A stretch of DNA of 35,580 nucleotides, taken from positions 1-35,580 of IMG/VR virus record IMGVR_UViG_3300042465_003644. One strand, given 5' to 3'. How positions within the stretch are numbered: position 1 is the first letter of the stretch; every line of letters begins with the position of its first letter. Below, one piece after another: positions 25,084 through 32,470 of the stretch. Source of the stretch: a virus. The notes beneath the pieces are model-generated. The model was not told the origin of the DNA. It did not search any database and saw only the letters and a list, made by a program, of their open reading frames with translations. Made by a program: the position numbers and the translations under genes.

Positions 25084-26433
25084 ATGCCATTTTTTAATTC
25101 GGCAGGCGCGGCCGCAGTAGCGACAGGTCGTGGAGGATTTCATCCGAGTGTTTCGGGAACCGATGCGCCTGGCTCTTCAGCCGCAGGTTCTTTAGGAACA
25201 TCAACGCTAAGTGGCAATGGTCAAACCATTGCCCAAACCTCATCGTCAACTGTTACGGGTCAACGAGATATTATTGACCCATGGTTCACTGGCGCAGAAG
25301 CATATTCAATTGCATCAGGTTCTTTACCTCCAGGCTTTGCGCTCAACCCATCAACCGGTCAAGTAACCGGAGCATATACGATAGCAGGCTGGAACGAAGA
25401 CGGTACTTATAATTTTACTGTTCGCTCAAATACCGGTGACGGGCTTCATCAAAGCGACAGAGCATATTCGATTGCGGTTTCAGTTCCTTTTTTATATAAG
25501 CAAATTATTACAACCGGTTATGTAATTGGTGGTTATGTTAGTACTATTCCATTCAGAAATGTAACTGCAATGGCCAATGCAACTGATACTTTGTCAAATA
25601 AAGGTGATCTTGTCGGTACCGCGGCGCAATATTGCGATGGCTTCCCATCTAAAGATAATTCATATTCATTTGGTACGTCAGATAGTGCATCCACTGGTTC
25701 TTCAAGAACTGAAAAGTTCAATATGAGAACCGAGACTGCAATTGCACATAGTGCTACTAGAGATATGCCTGCGTCAAAAGATGACTTAACGATAGCATCA
25801 ACATTATCACCAGCCGCAGTTGGTTATATTTTTGGTGGCGGTTCAACATCAGTTTTTAAATTTACTTCAAGTAATGATACTTGTGCAACAATTCCTGCCA
25901 CATCAACTGCTGGATCACCAGCAACAATAACAGGTACTGGTTCTATTCAAGGAGAACTTAGCGCAGTTATAACTCCTGGTGCAAATAAATTTGTTTATTC
26001 AACAGAAACCAATACTGGTATTGCGCCAGCATATCCTGATGTAGACGGACAGCAAAAAGGCCTGTCCACAAAACTAGGTAAAGGCTACATGGGCAACGAA
26101 GGTGGTTATGCTAGAGGTTTTAACTTCCGAGTTTGGAATTTTAGTAGCGAAACATATACTACAGTAGCAAAGCCAGCAATTCCATTACACCCATTGGGTT
26201 ATGGTGAAGAAAATATGATCATGGGTCAACATTGGGGATATATTATGGGACTTTACAACGAATCAACTGGACAAATTTCAGATTGCATTAAACACATTTA
26301 TCCAACAGATAGTGGATATTATATGGGAATTAAAGCGGAAACTTCATCACCAAGTGCATTTAATACCGGTCCAACGACATATTCTGGACTGATGCCCGGA
26401 AGAAGTTCTGGAACTAAATCTTGGAGAGACTAA
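25084..26433 (+). CDS. Fibre/adhesin protein, copy A of a tandem pair
   Basis: 449 aa. The first 60 residues (MPFFNSAGAAAVATGRGGFH and on) are nearly the same as in copy B and probably attach the protein to the virion. Residues about 65-133 form a He_PIG-type Ig-like domain (GSLPPGFALNPSTGQVTGAY). The rest has recurring G-Y-x-x-G-G/G units (TTGYVIGGYVSTIPFRNV, VGYIFGGGSTSVFKF, WGYIMGLYNESTGQISDCIK), suggesting a beta-propeller or related repeated-sheet adhesin. I remember this family, with its QQKGLSTKLGKGYMGNEGGY motif, from aquatic T4-like phage fibre regions. It ends PGRSSGTKSWRD. GAAGGGG lies 7 bases before the ATG. The stop is followed at once by the ATG of copy B. Likely host-binding; the ligand is unknown. 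Confidence 0.65.
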   Translation: MPFFNSAGAAAVATGRGGFHPSVSGTDAPGSSAAGSLGTSTLSGNGQTIAQTSSSTVTGQRDIIDPWFTGAEAYSIASGSLPPGFALNPSTGQVTGAYTIAGWNEDGTYNFTVRSNTGDGLHQSDRAYSIAVSVPFLYKQIITTGYVIGGYVSTIPFRNVTAMANATDTLSNKGDLVGTAAQYCDGFPSKDNSYSFGTSDSASTGSSRTEKFNMRTETAIAHSATRDMPASKDDLTIASTLSPAAVGYIFGGGSTSVFKFTSSNDTCATIPATSTAGSPATITGTGSIQGELSAVITPGANKFVYSTETNTGIAPAYPDVDGQQKGLSTKLGKGYMGNEGGYARGFNFRVWNFSSETYTTVAKPAIPLHPLGYGEENMIMGQHWGYIMGLYNESTGQISDCIKHIYPTDSGYYMGIKAETSSPSAFNTGPTTYSGLMPGRSSGTKSWRD

Positions 26434-27789
26434 ATGCCATTTTTTAATTCGGCAGGCGCGGCCGCAATAGCAACAGGGCGTGGAGGATTTCACCCAAGTG
26501 TTTCTGGAACTGATAGCCCCGCATCGTCAGCCGCAGGTTCTTTAGGTACTTCAACGCTAAGTGGTAACGGACAGACCATTGCTTCTACTTCATCGTCAAC
26601 TGTTACTGGTCAGAGAGATATTATTGACCCATGGTTTACAGGAAGCGAATCTTACTCAATTACTTCAGGTTCTTTACCTCCAGGTTTTACACTTAATTCA
26701 TCAACGGGTCAAGTCACAGGTGCATATGCTGTAGCCGGTTGGAATGAAAATGGAACATACAACTTTACTGTTCGTGCAAATACTGGTGATGGGCTTCATC
26801 AAAGCGATAGAGCATACTCAATTGCAATATCTGTACCATTTTTCTATAAGCAAATCATTACAACTGGTTATGTAATCGGCGGTTATTTAAACTCAGTACC
26901 GTGGCGAAACGTACATGCAATGAATAATGCAACGGACACCACCACAAACAAAGGCGATTTGATTGGTAATGCCGCCCAATATACTGATGGTTTTCCATCT
27001 AGAAATTCTTCATATTCAATGGGTACAAGTGATAGCGCAGGTACTGGTTCTTCTAGAACCGATAAATTCAATATGAGAACTGAGACTGCTATTGCACATG
27101 ATGCTGGCAGAAACATGCCAGGTTCTAAAGATGACTTAACTATAATGAGTACACTGGCACCAGAAGCAGTAGGATATATTTTTGGTGGTGGCTCAACATC
27201 TATTTTTAAATTTCTTTCGAGTACTGATACTGCTTCAACAATTCCTGCAACCGGTCCATCAGGCGGTACGGGAACCGGATGCGGATCAATTCAAGATGAA
27301 TTGGTCGGACATGTTTGGGCAGATAGTAATAGCGGACAAACATTTACATACTCAACTGAAACTTTAGCCGCATCTGGTGGCGCGCCAGGATCGGCCGGAT
27401 TCAATGGACAGCAAAAAGGTTTGTCTACAAAATTAGGTAAAGGCTATGGTGGTAATGAAGGCGGATACTCAAGTGGATTTAACTTCCGTGTTTGGAATTT
27501 TAGTTCGGCTACATATACTACAGTAGCAAAACCTGCGATTCCTAGATACCCAAACGGTTATGGTGAAGAAAACATGATCATGGGTCAACATTGGGGATAC
27601 ATTATGGGATTTTATGTAGGCTTAGAACCAGTAACGACTCAAGTTTCTGATTGTATTAAAATGGTATATCCAACAAATACCGGATATTATATGGGTTTTG
27701 CTGCCGATACATCTACACCGGGTGGATTTAATACACCAACAGGAATTATGGGTGGTCGTAGTTCTGGAACAAAATCTTGGAGAGATTAA
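26434..27789 (+). CDS. Fibre/adhesin protein, copy B of a tandem pair
   Basis: 451 aa, clearly a paralogue of copy A with the same architecture: virion-attachment start, He_PIG Ig-like domain (GSLPPGFTLNSSTGQVTGAY), then G-Y-x-x-G-G repeat body and the same end (GGRSSGTKSWRD). Differences cluster in the loops near 150-170 (NSVPWRNVHAMNN against STIPFRNVTAMAN), 270-320 and 395-440. This is the pattern expected if a conserved scaffold presents variable binding surfaces. The ATG directly follows the stop of copy A with no spacer. The ribosome-binding site must then lie in the end of copy A (TTGGAGAG). Its own end, TTGGAGAGATTAA, repeats this sequence, which fits an origin by tandem duplication of a whole unit. 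Confidence 0.65.
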   Translation: MPFFNSAGAAAIATGRGGFHPSVSGTDSPASSAAGSLGTSTLSGNGQTIASTSSSTVTGQRDIIDPWFTGSESYSITSGSLPPGFTLNSSTGQVTGAYAVAGWNENGTYNFTVRANTGDGLHQSDRAYSIAISVPFFYKQIITTGYVIGGYLNSVPWRNVHAMNNATDTTTNKGDLIGNAAQYTDGFPSRNSSYSMGTSDSAGTGSSRTDKFNMRTETAIAHDAGRNMPGSKDDLTIMSTLAPEAVGYIFGGGSTSIFKFLSSTDTASTIPATGPSGGTGTGCGSIQDELVGHVWADSNSGQTFTYSTETLAASGGAPGSAGFNGQQKGLSTKLGKGYGGNEGGYSSGFNFRVWNFSSATYTTVAKPAIPRYPNGYGEENMIMGQHWGYIMGFYVGLEPVTTQVSDCIKMVYPTNTGYYMGFAADTSTPGGFNTPTGIMGGRSSGTKSWRD

Positions 27790-27814
27790 TTTTTTTGACT
27801 TGGAGAAAGTAAAC

Positions 27815-28696
27815 ATGACTGAATTGGTAACTAAAGAACATTTTGAAACATTAACAAAGAGATATTCAAAAAATTCTATTTCAACACACACTCAACAGGA
27901 AGCAAATTTGGTTCCTTTGAGCAATAGTGAAAAACATTTTTTAAGAGAAGATCAAAAAGAACTTCTAGAGTATGCAGTAAACCGCGAATGGCAAACATCA
28001 AAATTTAAGATGCGCCACTTTGTTGGTGATGCACAAGTAACGCCATATGCAAAATTAAAACAATATATTGTTGAAGCAAGAGAAAGAGAAGAAGCAATTG
28101 CTTCTATGGAATTTGAGAAAAGAAAACAGGAAGTTGAAGTAAAAATTCTCAAGAGAAAAATTGAACAAGAACAAGACGAACTTCAAAAAGAACTTCATCA
28201 AATTGAACTTGAGAAAAAAGAAAGAGGACAATCTTTAGGTATCAAACGAATTGAAGACCTATATAAAGAGCGTCAGCAATTCTTAGAATTAATTGATGAA
28301 TTCAATAACTCTCCAGAAGGAAGATTGCCAGATGGAACTTTGTTATTAGAATGTTTAAGCGATCCAATTAAAGAAGAAATTCTTGAAAGAGAATTGTGGA
28401 CTGCAAGACTAGCAAAGCAAGCGGCTATGGAAATTGCAACTGCTGGAAGAATTGGTTCAGGCAATTTAGATGCTATTGCAATGCTTGAAAAAAATCATCA
28501 AGCAGAAGTTTTATTCCTTGCAACAGACTATGGTACTAGACTTGAAAGCGCAATGGGATTTTTAAGAAACGAAGCGGCTGGTCAACTCAATCTAGCATAC
28601 AAAGACAAAGATGTTAAACTTACAGAGATTTTGTCTTTTACCGCACAAGAAAAAAATTATAACAATTTACTAGGGCACGAAAAGGTTAAAGAATGA
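27815..28696 (+). CDS. Coiled-coil phage protein, 293 aa
   Basis: Function not recognised. The ATG at 27815 is chosen because TGGAGAAAG lies 6 bases before it; an in-frame ATG further up would lie inside the previous gene. A central helix rich in Glu/Lys/Gln (about 85-155: ASMEFEKRKQEVEVKILKRK and on) should form a long coiled coil. It is flanked by a YAVNREWQTSKFKMRHFVGD segment before and a globular helical part after (LARLAKQ-like, IATAGRIGSGNLDAIAMLEK, then ATDYGTRLESAMGFLRNEAAG). No membrane segment or catalytic motif. It follows the adhesin pair and overlaps the next gene by 4 bases (ATGA). It might be an assembly factor or connector for the fibres; this rests on context only. Confidence 0.6.
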   Translation: MTELVTKEHFETLTKRYSKNSISTHTQQEANLVPLSNSEKHFLREDQKELLEYAVNREWQTSKFKMRHFVGDAQVTPYAKLKQYIVEAREREEAIASMEFEKRKQEVEVKILKRKIEQEQDELQKELHQIELEKKERGQSLGIKRIEDLYKERQQFLELIDEFNNSPEGRLPDGTLLLECLSDPIKEEILERELWTARLAKQAAMEIATAGRIGSGNLDAIAMLEKNHQAEVLFLATDYGTRLESAMGFLRNEAAGQLNLAYKDKDVKLTEILSFTAQEKNYNNLLGHEKVKE

Positions 28697-29265
28697 AAAT
28701 CATTTTTGTTCCAAAAAATTTAGTCTTCAATTACGAAGACCCTAACATTAGATATACAGGATCAAGAATTCCTATGTCATTTATGATGGGGTTTGTTGCG
28801 GATGTAGATAATTCTTTTGATTTTTCTGGCGTTGACTACAAAGAAATTACTGAAGAAGATTCATCAAGAACTATTAAGTTTTTTATGAATCCTAATGGGT
28901 ATGTCAAAGTTACGCAAGGTACCGAAAATTCTACACTAGAAATTACTTCATCAAAAGAAGAAATTGCTGGAATGCTTACCAAAGTTAAATACTATCTTAC
29001 TGATGAAGACAAAGCAAAAGCATTCTCTTTCACAAAAGAAAATGTTCTTTGGATGTTCGACTTGAGAGTTGATAGAGTTAAAAAAATACTTGATGACTTT
29101 AATAGAAGCGAATATGAAAGTAGCACTAATTTTGTTAGAACTCAACTTGTCAACGCAACAGAAATGAAAGACATTTTTGTAGTTGGACATAAATATTTTG
29201 GTATGCAGGCACCTCCTGCAATCGTAGAAGAATTCAATTTAACAACACCAACATTGGTAATATAA
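28693..29265 (+). CDS. Unknown protein, copy A of a tandem paralogous pair
   Basis: 190 aa. Begins MKIIFVPKNLVFNYEDPNIR and ends EEFNLTTPTLVI; the middle has SRTIKFFMNPNGYVKVTQGTENSTLE. The next gene is a diverged copy with the same beginning (MIVLFVPKSLPFDWEN), middle (RSYKFYLNVRGYIKVIKGTENTTLE) and end (EQYNLSTPTLLI). The ends are the best conserved parts. No known domain, signal peptide or membrane helix seen. The beta-rich first half and helical second half suggest a small structural or chaperone protein. It overlaps the coiled-coil gene by 4 bases. Confidence 0.6.
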   Translation: MKIIFVPKNLVFNYEDPNIRYTGSRIPMSFMMGFVADVDNSFDFSGVDYKEITEEDSSRTIKFFMNPNGYVKVTQGTENSTLEITSSKEEIAGMLTKVKYYLTDEDKAKAFSFTKENVLWMFDLRVDRVKKILDDFNRSEYESSTNFVRTQLVNATEMKDIFVVGHKYFGMQAPPAIVEEFNLTTPTLVI

Positions 29266-29266
29266 A

Positions 29267-29854
29267 ATGATTGTTCTTTTTGTACCTAAAAGCCTTCCCT
29301 TTGATTGGGAAAATCAGGCGTTCACTTATCTACCATTTAAATTTTCTATGCCATTTATGCGCGCCGATGGCGTAAGAGTATTAGACCCAACATCTACACA
29401 AGGCGCAGAATTTTTACAGAGTGTGTATTATATGATTCTTAATGAAACTGAATACACAAGAAGTTATAAATTTTATTTAAATGTTCGTGGTTATATCAAA
29501 GTAATCAAAGGTACTGAAAACACAACTTTAGAATCACCGCCCGGAAGTAGAAACTATGGTGATTATGAAAAAGTCAATTATTATCCTACCGATGAAGAAA
29601 ATGAATTAGGATTTCAGTACACAAAAAAAGTTTGGCGTTGGGCAATCAATGTTAGAAAAACTGAAAGATTGAAAAATTTAAGTGGACAAACCGCAGAAGA
29701 ATACACTTCAATTGTAAATTCAGTATTATCTGAAATTGAATCTGCAACAACTGTAACAGAATTAGGAAAGATTGCTCACACTAAATTGGGCGCTCAAACT
29801 ACCGATTTGATAATTGAACAATACAATTTATCAACACCAACATTATTAATTTGA
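29267..29854 (+). CDS. Unknown protein, copy B of a tandem paralogous pair
   Basis: 195 aa, paralogue of the preceding gene and starting one base after its stop. The shared framework includes FVPKxLxFxxEN, the KFxLNxRGYIKVxKGTEN beta stretch, the KVNYYPTDEENELGFQYTKK segment (KVKYYLTDEDKAKAFSFTKE in copy A), and the TPTLLI end. Copy B has an insertion near residues 40-55 (LDPTSTQGAEFLQSV). Function not recognised. Like the two adhesin genes just upstream, the pair is in tandem, so each copy may serve one adhesin; that is inference from number and order only. Confidence 0.6.
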   Translation: MIVLFVPKSLPFDWENQAFTYLPFKFSMPFMRADGVRVLDPTSTQGAEFLQSVYYMILNETEYTRSYKFYLNVRGYIKVIKGTENTTLESPPGSRNYGDYEKVNYYPTDEENELGFQYTKKVWRWAINVRKTERLKNLSGQTAEEYTSIVNSVLSEIESATTVTELGKIAHTKLGAQTTDLIIEQYNLSTPTLLI

Positions 29855-29869
29855 TTTTTAGGAGTCATC

Positions 29870-30448
29870 ATGATTGAGACAATGTTTACTGTGAATTTTT
29901 TTCACAAAACCTTAAACGCTAAAGTTGATCCACTTTTAATTTCAGAACTATCTACTGAAGTTACTGGAGAAACATATAATATTGACGATGGTGGATCATC
30001 ATCTCACCCAAGTAATGTGCTATATCAAACCGATGCGAGACTTGAATCTTTAGTAGATGAAATTAAAATTTCAACACAAGAAGCATGGAATGAATTAGAG
30101 TTTAGAGAAGATTTATCACCAATCATTACTGAAATGTGGATGAATGTTGTTTACCCTAAAGGTAAAATGACAGACCAAGCACATCATTCTAAGTATTCAA
30201 TGTATGGAGTTTATTATCTTCAAGCAGATGAAAATTGTGGTGATTTAGTTTTACATCATCCGTTAGATGGCATGACAAGAAACTTGCCGTATCAACCAAA
30301 GCCAAATCTAGACAGATATAAGATTAAGCCAAAGACAGGCGAATTGATTATTTTTCCATCATCATTTGTCTTCAACACAAAAGAAAACAAGAGTGAGTCT
30401 AATAGAATCACTCTTGAATTTGGAATTAATTACAAACTTAAAGTTTAA
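29870..30448 (+). CDS. 2OG-Fe(II) oxygenase-like protein, probably degenerate
   Basis: 192 aa with the double-stranded beta-helix pattern of the putative 2OG-Fe(II) oxygenase group (PF13759-like). EMWMNVVYPKG (88-98), then AHHSKYSMYGVYYLQADENC (104-123), GDLVLHHP, and KTGELIIFPSSFVFN (155-169), ending NRITLEFGIN. In active relatives the stretch after FPS reads roughly xLxHxVxPN; here the His position is Phe (residue 168), so one of the iron ligands seems lost. R179, used for 2-oxoglutarate, is present. TAGGAG lies 7 bases before the ATG. It converges with the minus-strand oxygenase, overlapping its stop by 4 bases. It could be inactive, structural, or use another residue as ligand. Confidence 0.55.
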   Translation: MIETMFTVNFFHKTLNAKVDPLLISELSTEVTGETYNIDDGGSSSHPSNVLYQTDARLESLVDEIKISTQEAWNELEFREDLSPIITEMWMNVVYPKGKMTDQAHHSKYSMYGVYYLQADENCGDLVLHHPLDGMTRNLPYQPKPNLDRYKIKPKTGELIIFPSSFVFNTKENKSESNRITLEFGINYKLKV

Positions 30449-30466
30449 TCTTCAAACTTTTTATTT
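30440..30466. terminator. Possible weak bidirectional terminator at convergent ends
   Basis: AAAGTTT (30440-30446) and AAACTTT (30454-30460) can form a 7-bp stem with a 7-base loop, followed by TTATTT. The stem is AT-rich and therefore weak. It lies exactly where the two converging genes end. It may only partly stop transcription. Confidence 0.3.
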
Positions 30467-31062
30467 GCTATTTGCTGTGTTTTAGGAAACCACAAAGAAC
30501 GTCTTTCATCCCATTTATGTTTAGGACTAAATTCTCCTTGAGCATCGATGTAGTGTAAGAACATTTGATAATGGCGTTTGCCTGTATAAGGCTTGCGCCA
30601 GTGTGGCAAAATACATCCACTATACACGGCTAAGTCTCCTGGCTCTAACTCCACTTCAACTTCTTCTCCATTTTCTTTCTGAAAATAAATTGGCCAGTCA
30701 ACTTCTTTCTTAACACATAGCGTAGCAGAGAATTGACAACTCGGTCTATCAATATGCTTTTCTAGCGTTCCTCCATTATAGTATATTCTCATATAACTAT
30801 AAGTCTCAACGAGTTTTTTATTTACAGTTTGTTCTAACATATCTCTGAGATATACTAGAAGACTATCGCCATAGAGCGGCGAGTAAAATGCAAAACTGTT
30901 TGGTGATTGTGGATCACCATATGGATATCTTTGCAAAGAGTTAGGTGGATTGTGGGTATATCCAGCGTATTCGTGAATATCAAAATTTAATTGAATAAAA
31001 CGAATAACTTCAGGATGAACTGCGTTTCGAATAATTTCGTATTTGTCTTCTTTGAATGCCAT
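30445..31062 (-). CDS. 2OG-Fe(II) oxygenase (prolyl-hydroxylase-like)
   Basis: 205 aa. The metal motif is intact: H103-x-D105 in LEKHIDRPSC and H154 in ILPHWRKP, with R163 in KRHYQMFLHYID as the 2-oxoglutarate-binding Arg. The core strands are YMRIYYNGGTLEKHIDRPSC, FSATLCVKKEVDWPIYFQKE and LEPGDLAVYSGC. Expected reaction: hydroxylation of an unknown substrate using 2-oxoglutarate and O2, as in P4H-like enzymes. A longer reading starting at 31101 is rejected because GATGAGG lies 6 bases before the ATG at 31062 and the extension overlaps the upstream gene. It is the last gene of the minus-strand cassette. The substrate cannot be told; lipid, protein and base are all possible. Confidence 0.75.
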   Translation of the reverse strand: MAFKEDKYEIIRNAVHPEVIRFIQLNFDIHEYAGYTHNPPNSLQRYPYGDPQSPNSFAFYSPLYGDSLLVYLRDMLEQTVNKKLVETYSYMRIYYNGGTLEKHIDRPSCQFSATLCVKKEVDWPIYFQKENGEEVEVELEPGDLAVYSGCILPHWRKPYTGKRHYQMFLHYIDAQGEFSPKHKWDERRSLWFPKTQQIANKKFED

Positions 31063-31069
31063 TTTTACC

Positions 31070-31696
31070 TCATCTAAATTTTGGACCAGTAACCCAACCA
31101 ACTAAAGACTTTCTCTTTCCTTCAGTAACTTCTGCAACTCTATGCAATAAAAATGATGGAAAAAACATAATTGATCCTCTTTTCATAATTGGTACTGCTG
31201 GTCCATTATGACTCACTAGAATTTCCATTCGACCACCTTTGTAATCAACTTCTGGTTCAGACAGTAGAAAAGTAAAAGACAATTTTCTAAATTCAATCAT
31301 CGTTGGTGGAGGGTTTGCACCTAAAAACGAATCAATATGATAATCATATTTACCCTCATACTTTGCGCTGTATTCAGTATATTGAAGACTATCATAACCA
31401 TTCAATACAAAATTAAAATGATTGTTGTTTACATCTTCAATTACTTGATTCAATCTTTTAAAAATCCAAATTGTTTCTTCGTCAGGGTTAACCCAAGCGA
31501 TATTAGATTTTCTAGAATTTTTTAAAATCTCTTCGTCTTGTTCAATTGCCACTTGTCCCATGAACAATTCTTTTCTTGACATAATCTCACATATCTTATC
31601 CAATTCGTCTGGAGTAAATACATCATTTGCAGTTATGAATGTTTCTAACGCTCTTGATCTGTAATTGGTAAAGTTTGTTATTCCTTTGTATTCCAT
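31070..31696 (-). CDS. 2OG-Fe(II) oxygenase, PKHD type
   Basis: 208 aa. H120-x-D122 in YDYHIDSFLG, H185 in FPSFLLHRV and R195 in GKRKSLVGWV form the full iron and 2-oxoglutarate site. RKLSFTFLLSEPEVDYKGGR (137-156) and the ending KRKSLVGWVTGPKF are close to the PKHD/PiuC-like hydroxylase pattern (...GxRxSLVGW...). Family length is about 220-230 aa, so this is near full length. It is likely an active oxygenase on an unknown substrate. The start MEYKGITNFTNYRSR is supported by AAGGAATTATT upstream on the minus strand. The gene lies 9 bases after its upstream neighbour and 7 before the second oxygenase, so the three probably share one transcript. Confidence 0.75.
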   Translation of the reverse strand: MEYKGITNFTNYRSRALETFITANDVFTPDELDKICEIMSRKELFMGQVAIEQDEEILKNSRKSNIAWVNPDEETIWIFKRLNQVIEDVNNNHFNFVLNGYDSLQYTEYSAKYEGKYDYHIDSFLGANPPPTMIEFRKLSFTFLLSEPEVDYKGGRMEILVSHNGPAVPIMKRGSIMFFPSFLLHRVAEVTEGKRKSLVGWVTGPKFR

Positions 31697-31705
31697 AATA
31701 ATTCC

Positions 31706-32470
31706 TTAAAAATATTTTCTTAGAGTCTTCATAAAAAGATTTTTGTAAGTAGCAGTTCTATCAAACGAATAAGAATTGATATAGTTTTTCTTTTCTAGCC
31801 ACTCATTATCTTTTTGATTTGCATCTCTCACAACCAATTCTAATTTTCTTTCTGTAATTGGTATGATATGAACTAAAGGATATCCTGCGGGAAACAATTG
31901 ACTTCCATGAGGTACATTCCACCAACCTTGAATGTTTACCTCAGTCGATTCATCGGTATCTAGAAACCCGATTGACGCATCAAATAGTGCATTGTCTGGA
32001 TAAGAAATTGGATTAAAAAGAAGTTTAACTCCTTGTGGCGCGACTACAGACCAAGGAGTGTTAATCTTCATAAAATTGTTAGATTGATTCCATGTTCTAG
32101 GAAGATGTTTCAAAATATGATCTGGCTGATTTTCAATCAATGCTTTGCTAGTAAAAATATCTTTAGTTAGTGCTTCAGATGGAACAGTCCATTCAAATCC
32201 TCTGCCTCTTGTCGAATCTACTTCAATAACTGCATCGTGCCATAAAGGAACAATATATCCAGTAGTCATTAATTTAACAATGCCTGGACATTTAGCAATA
32301 TGTGATCTTCTGACTGAAGGCCACTTATTCTCTTTTAATTCCTTATTACTATCTTTAAAATCTTTAAAGGCATTTGTCATCCAAGTTGGCATCATTTTTG
32401 ACGCATGAACAATTGGAAATGCTTCCGCAAGTCCCGGAACACTAGAAAAGAAAATTATTTCGTCTTTCAT
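31706..32470 (-). CDS. Conserved aquatic-phage protein of unknown function
   Basis: 254 aa, starting at the ATG at 32470, which overlaps the upstream stop (ATGA) and has GGTGAG a few bases before it. An ATG at 32506 lies inside the upstream gene and is rejected. Recognisable stretches are MPTWMTNAFKDFKD, RRSHIAKCPGIVKLMTTGYI (54-73), VPLWHDAVIEV, APQGVKLLFNPISYP, then FPAGYPLVHIIPIT. I remember proteins with this CPxxxxLxxxGYIxPLxxDxxI pattern from aquatic T4-like phages, often near 2OG oxygenases, but no function. No signal peptide or membrane helix. Lying between a methyltransferase fusion and two oxygenases, it may bind or present their substrate; inference only. Confidence 0.55.
   Translation of the reverse strand: MKDEIIFFSSVPGLAEAFPIVHASKMMPTWMTNAFKDFKDSNKELKENKWPSVRRSHIAKCPGIVKLMTTGYIVPLWHDAVIEVDSTRGRGFEWTVPSEALTKDIFTSKALIENQPDHILKHLPRTWNQSNNFMKINTPWSVVAPQGVKLLFNPISYPDNALFDASIGFLDTDESTEVNIQGWWNVPHGSQLFPAGYPLVHIIPITERKLELVVRDANQKDNEWLEKKNYINSYSFDRTATYKNLFMKTLRKYF

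Larger units (their letters stand above)
25084..27789 (+). repeat. Tandem gene duplication (fibre/adhesin pair)
   Basis: Two head-to-tail copies of about 1350 bases with near-identical first 35-40 bases (ATGCCATTTTTTAATTCGGC and on), the GGAGGATTTCA and GGTCAACATTGGGGATA stretches, and identical gene ends. Identity is high at the ends and lower in the middle, which would allow recombination between copies. Confidence 0.8.

Noticed and set aside
25108-26465. GCGGCCGC sites as possible cloning-vector traces
   Set aside because: All five are in frame within natural-looking phage genes and encode alanine runs; no vector-like sequence around them.
27698-27814. N-terminal extension of the coiled-coil protein
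   Set aside because: Lies in the end of the adhesin copy B gene; a good ribosome-binding site precedes the ATG at 27815.
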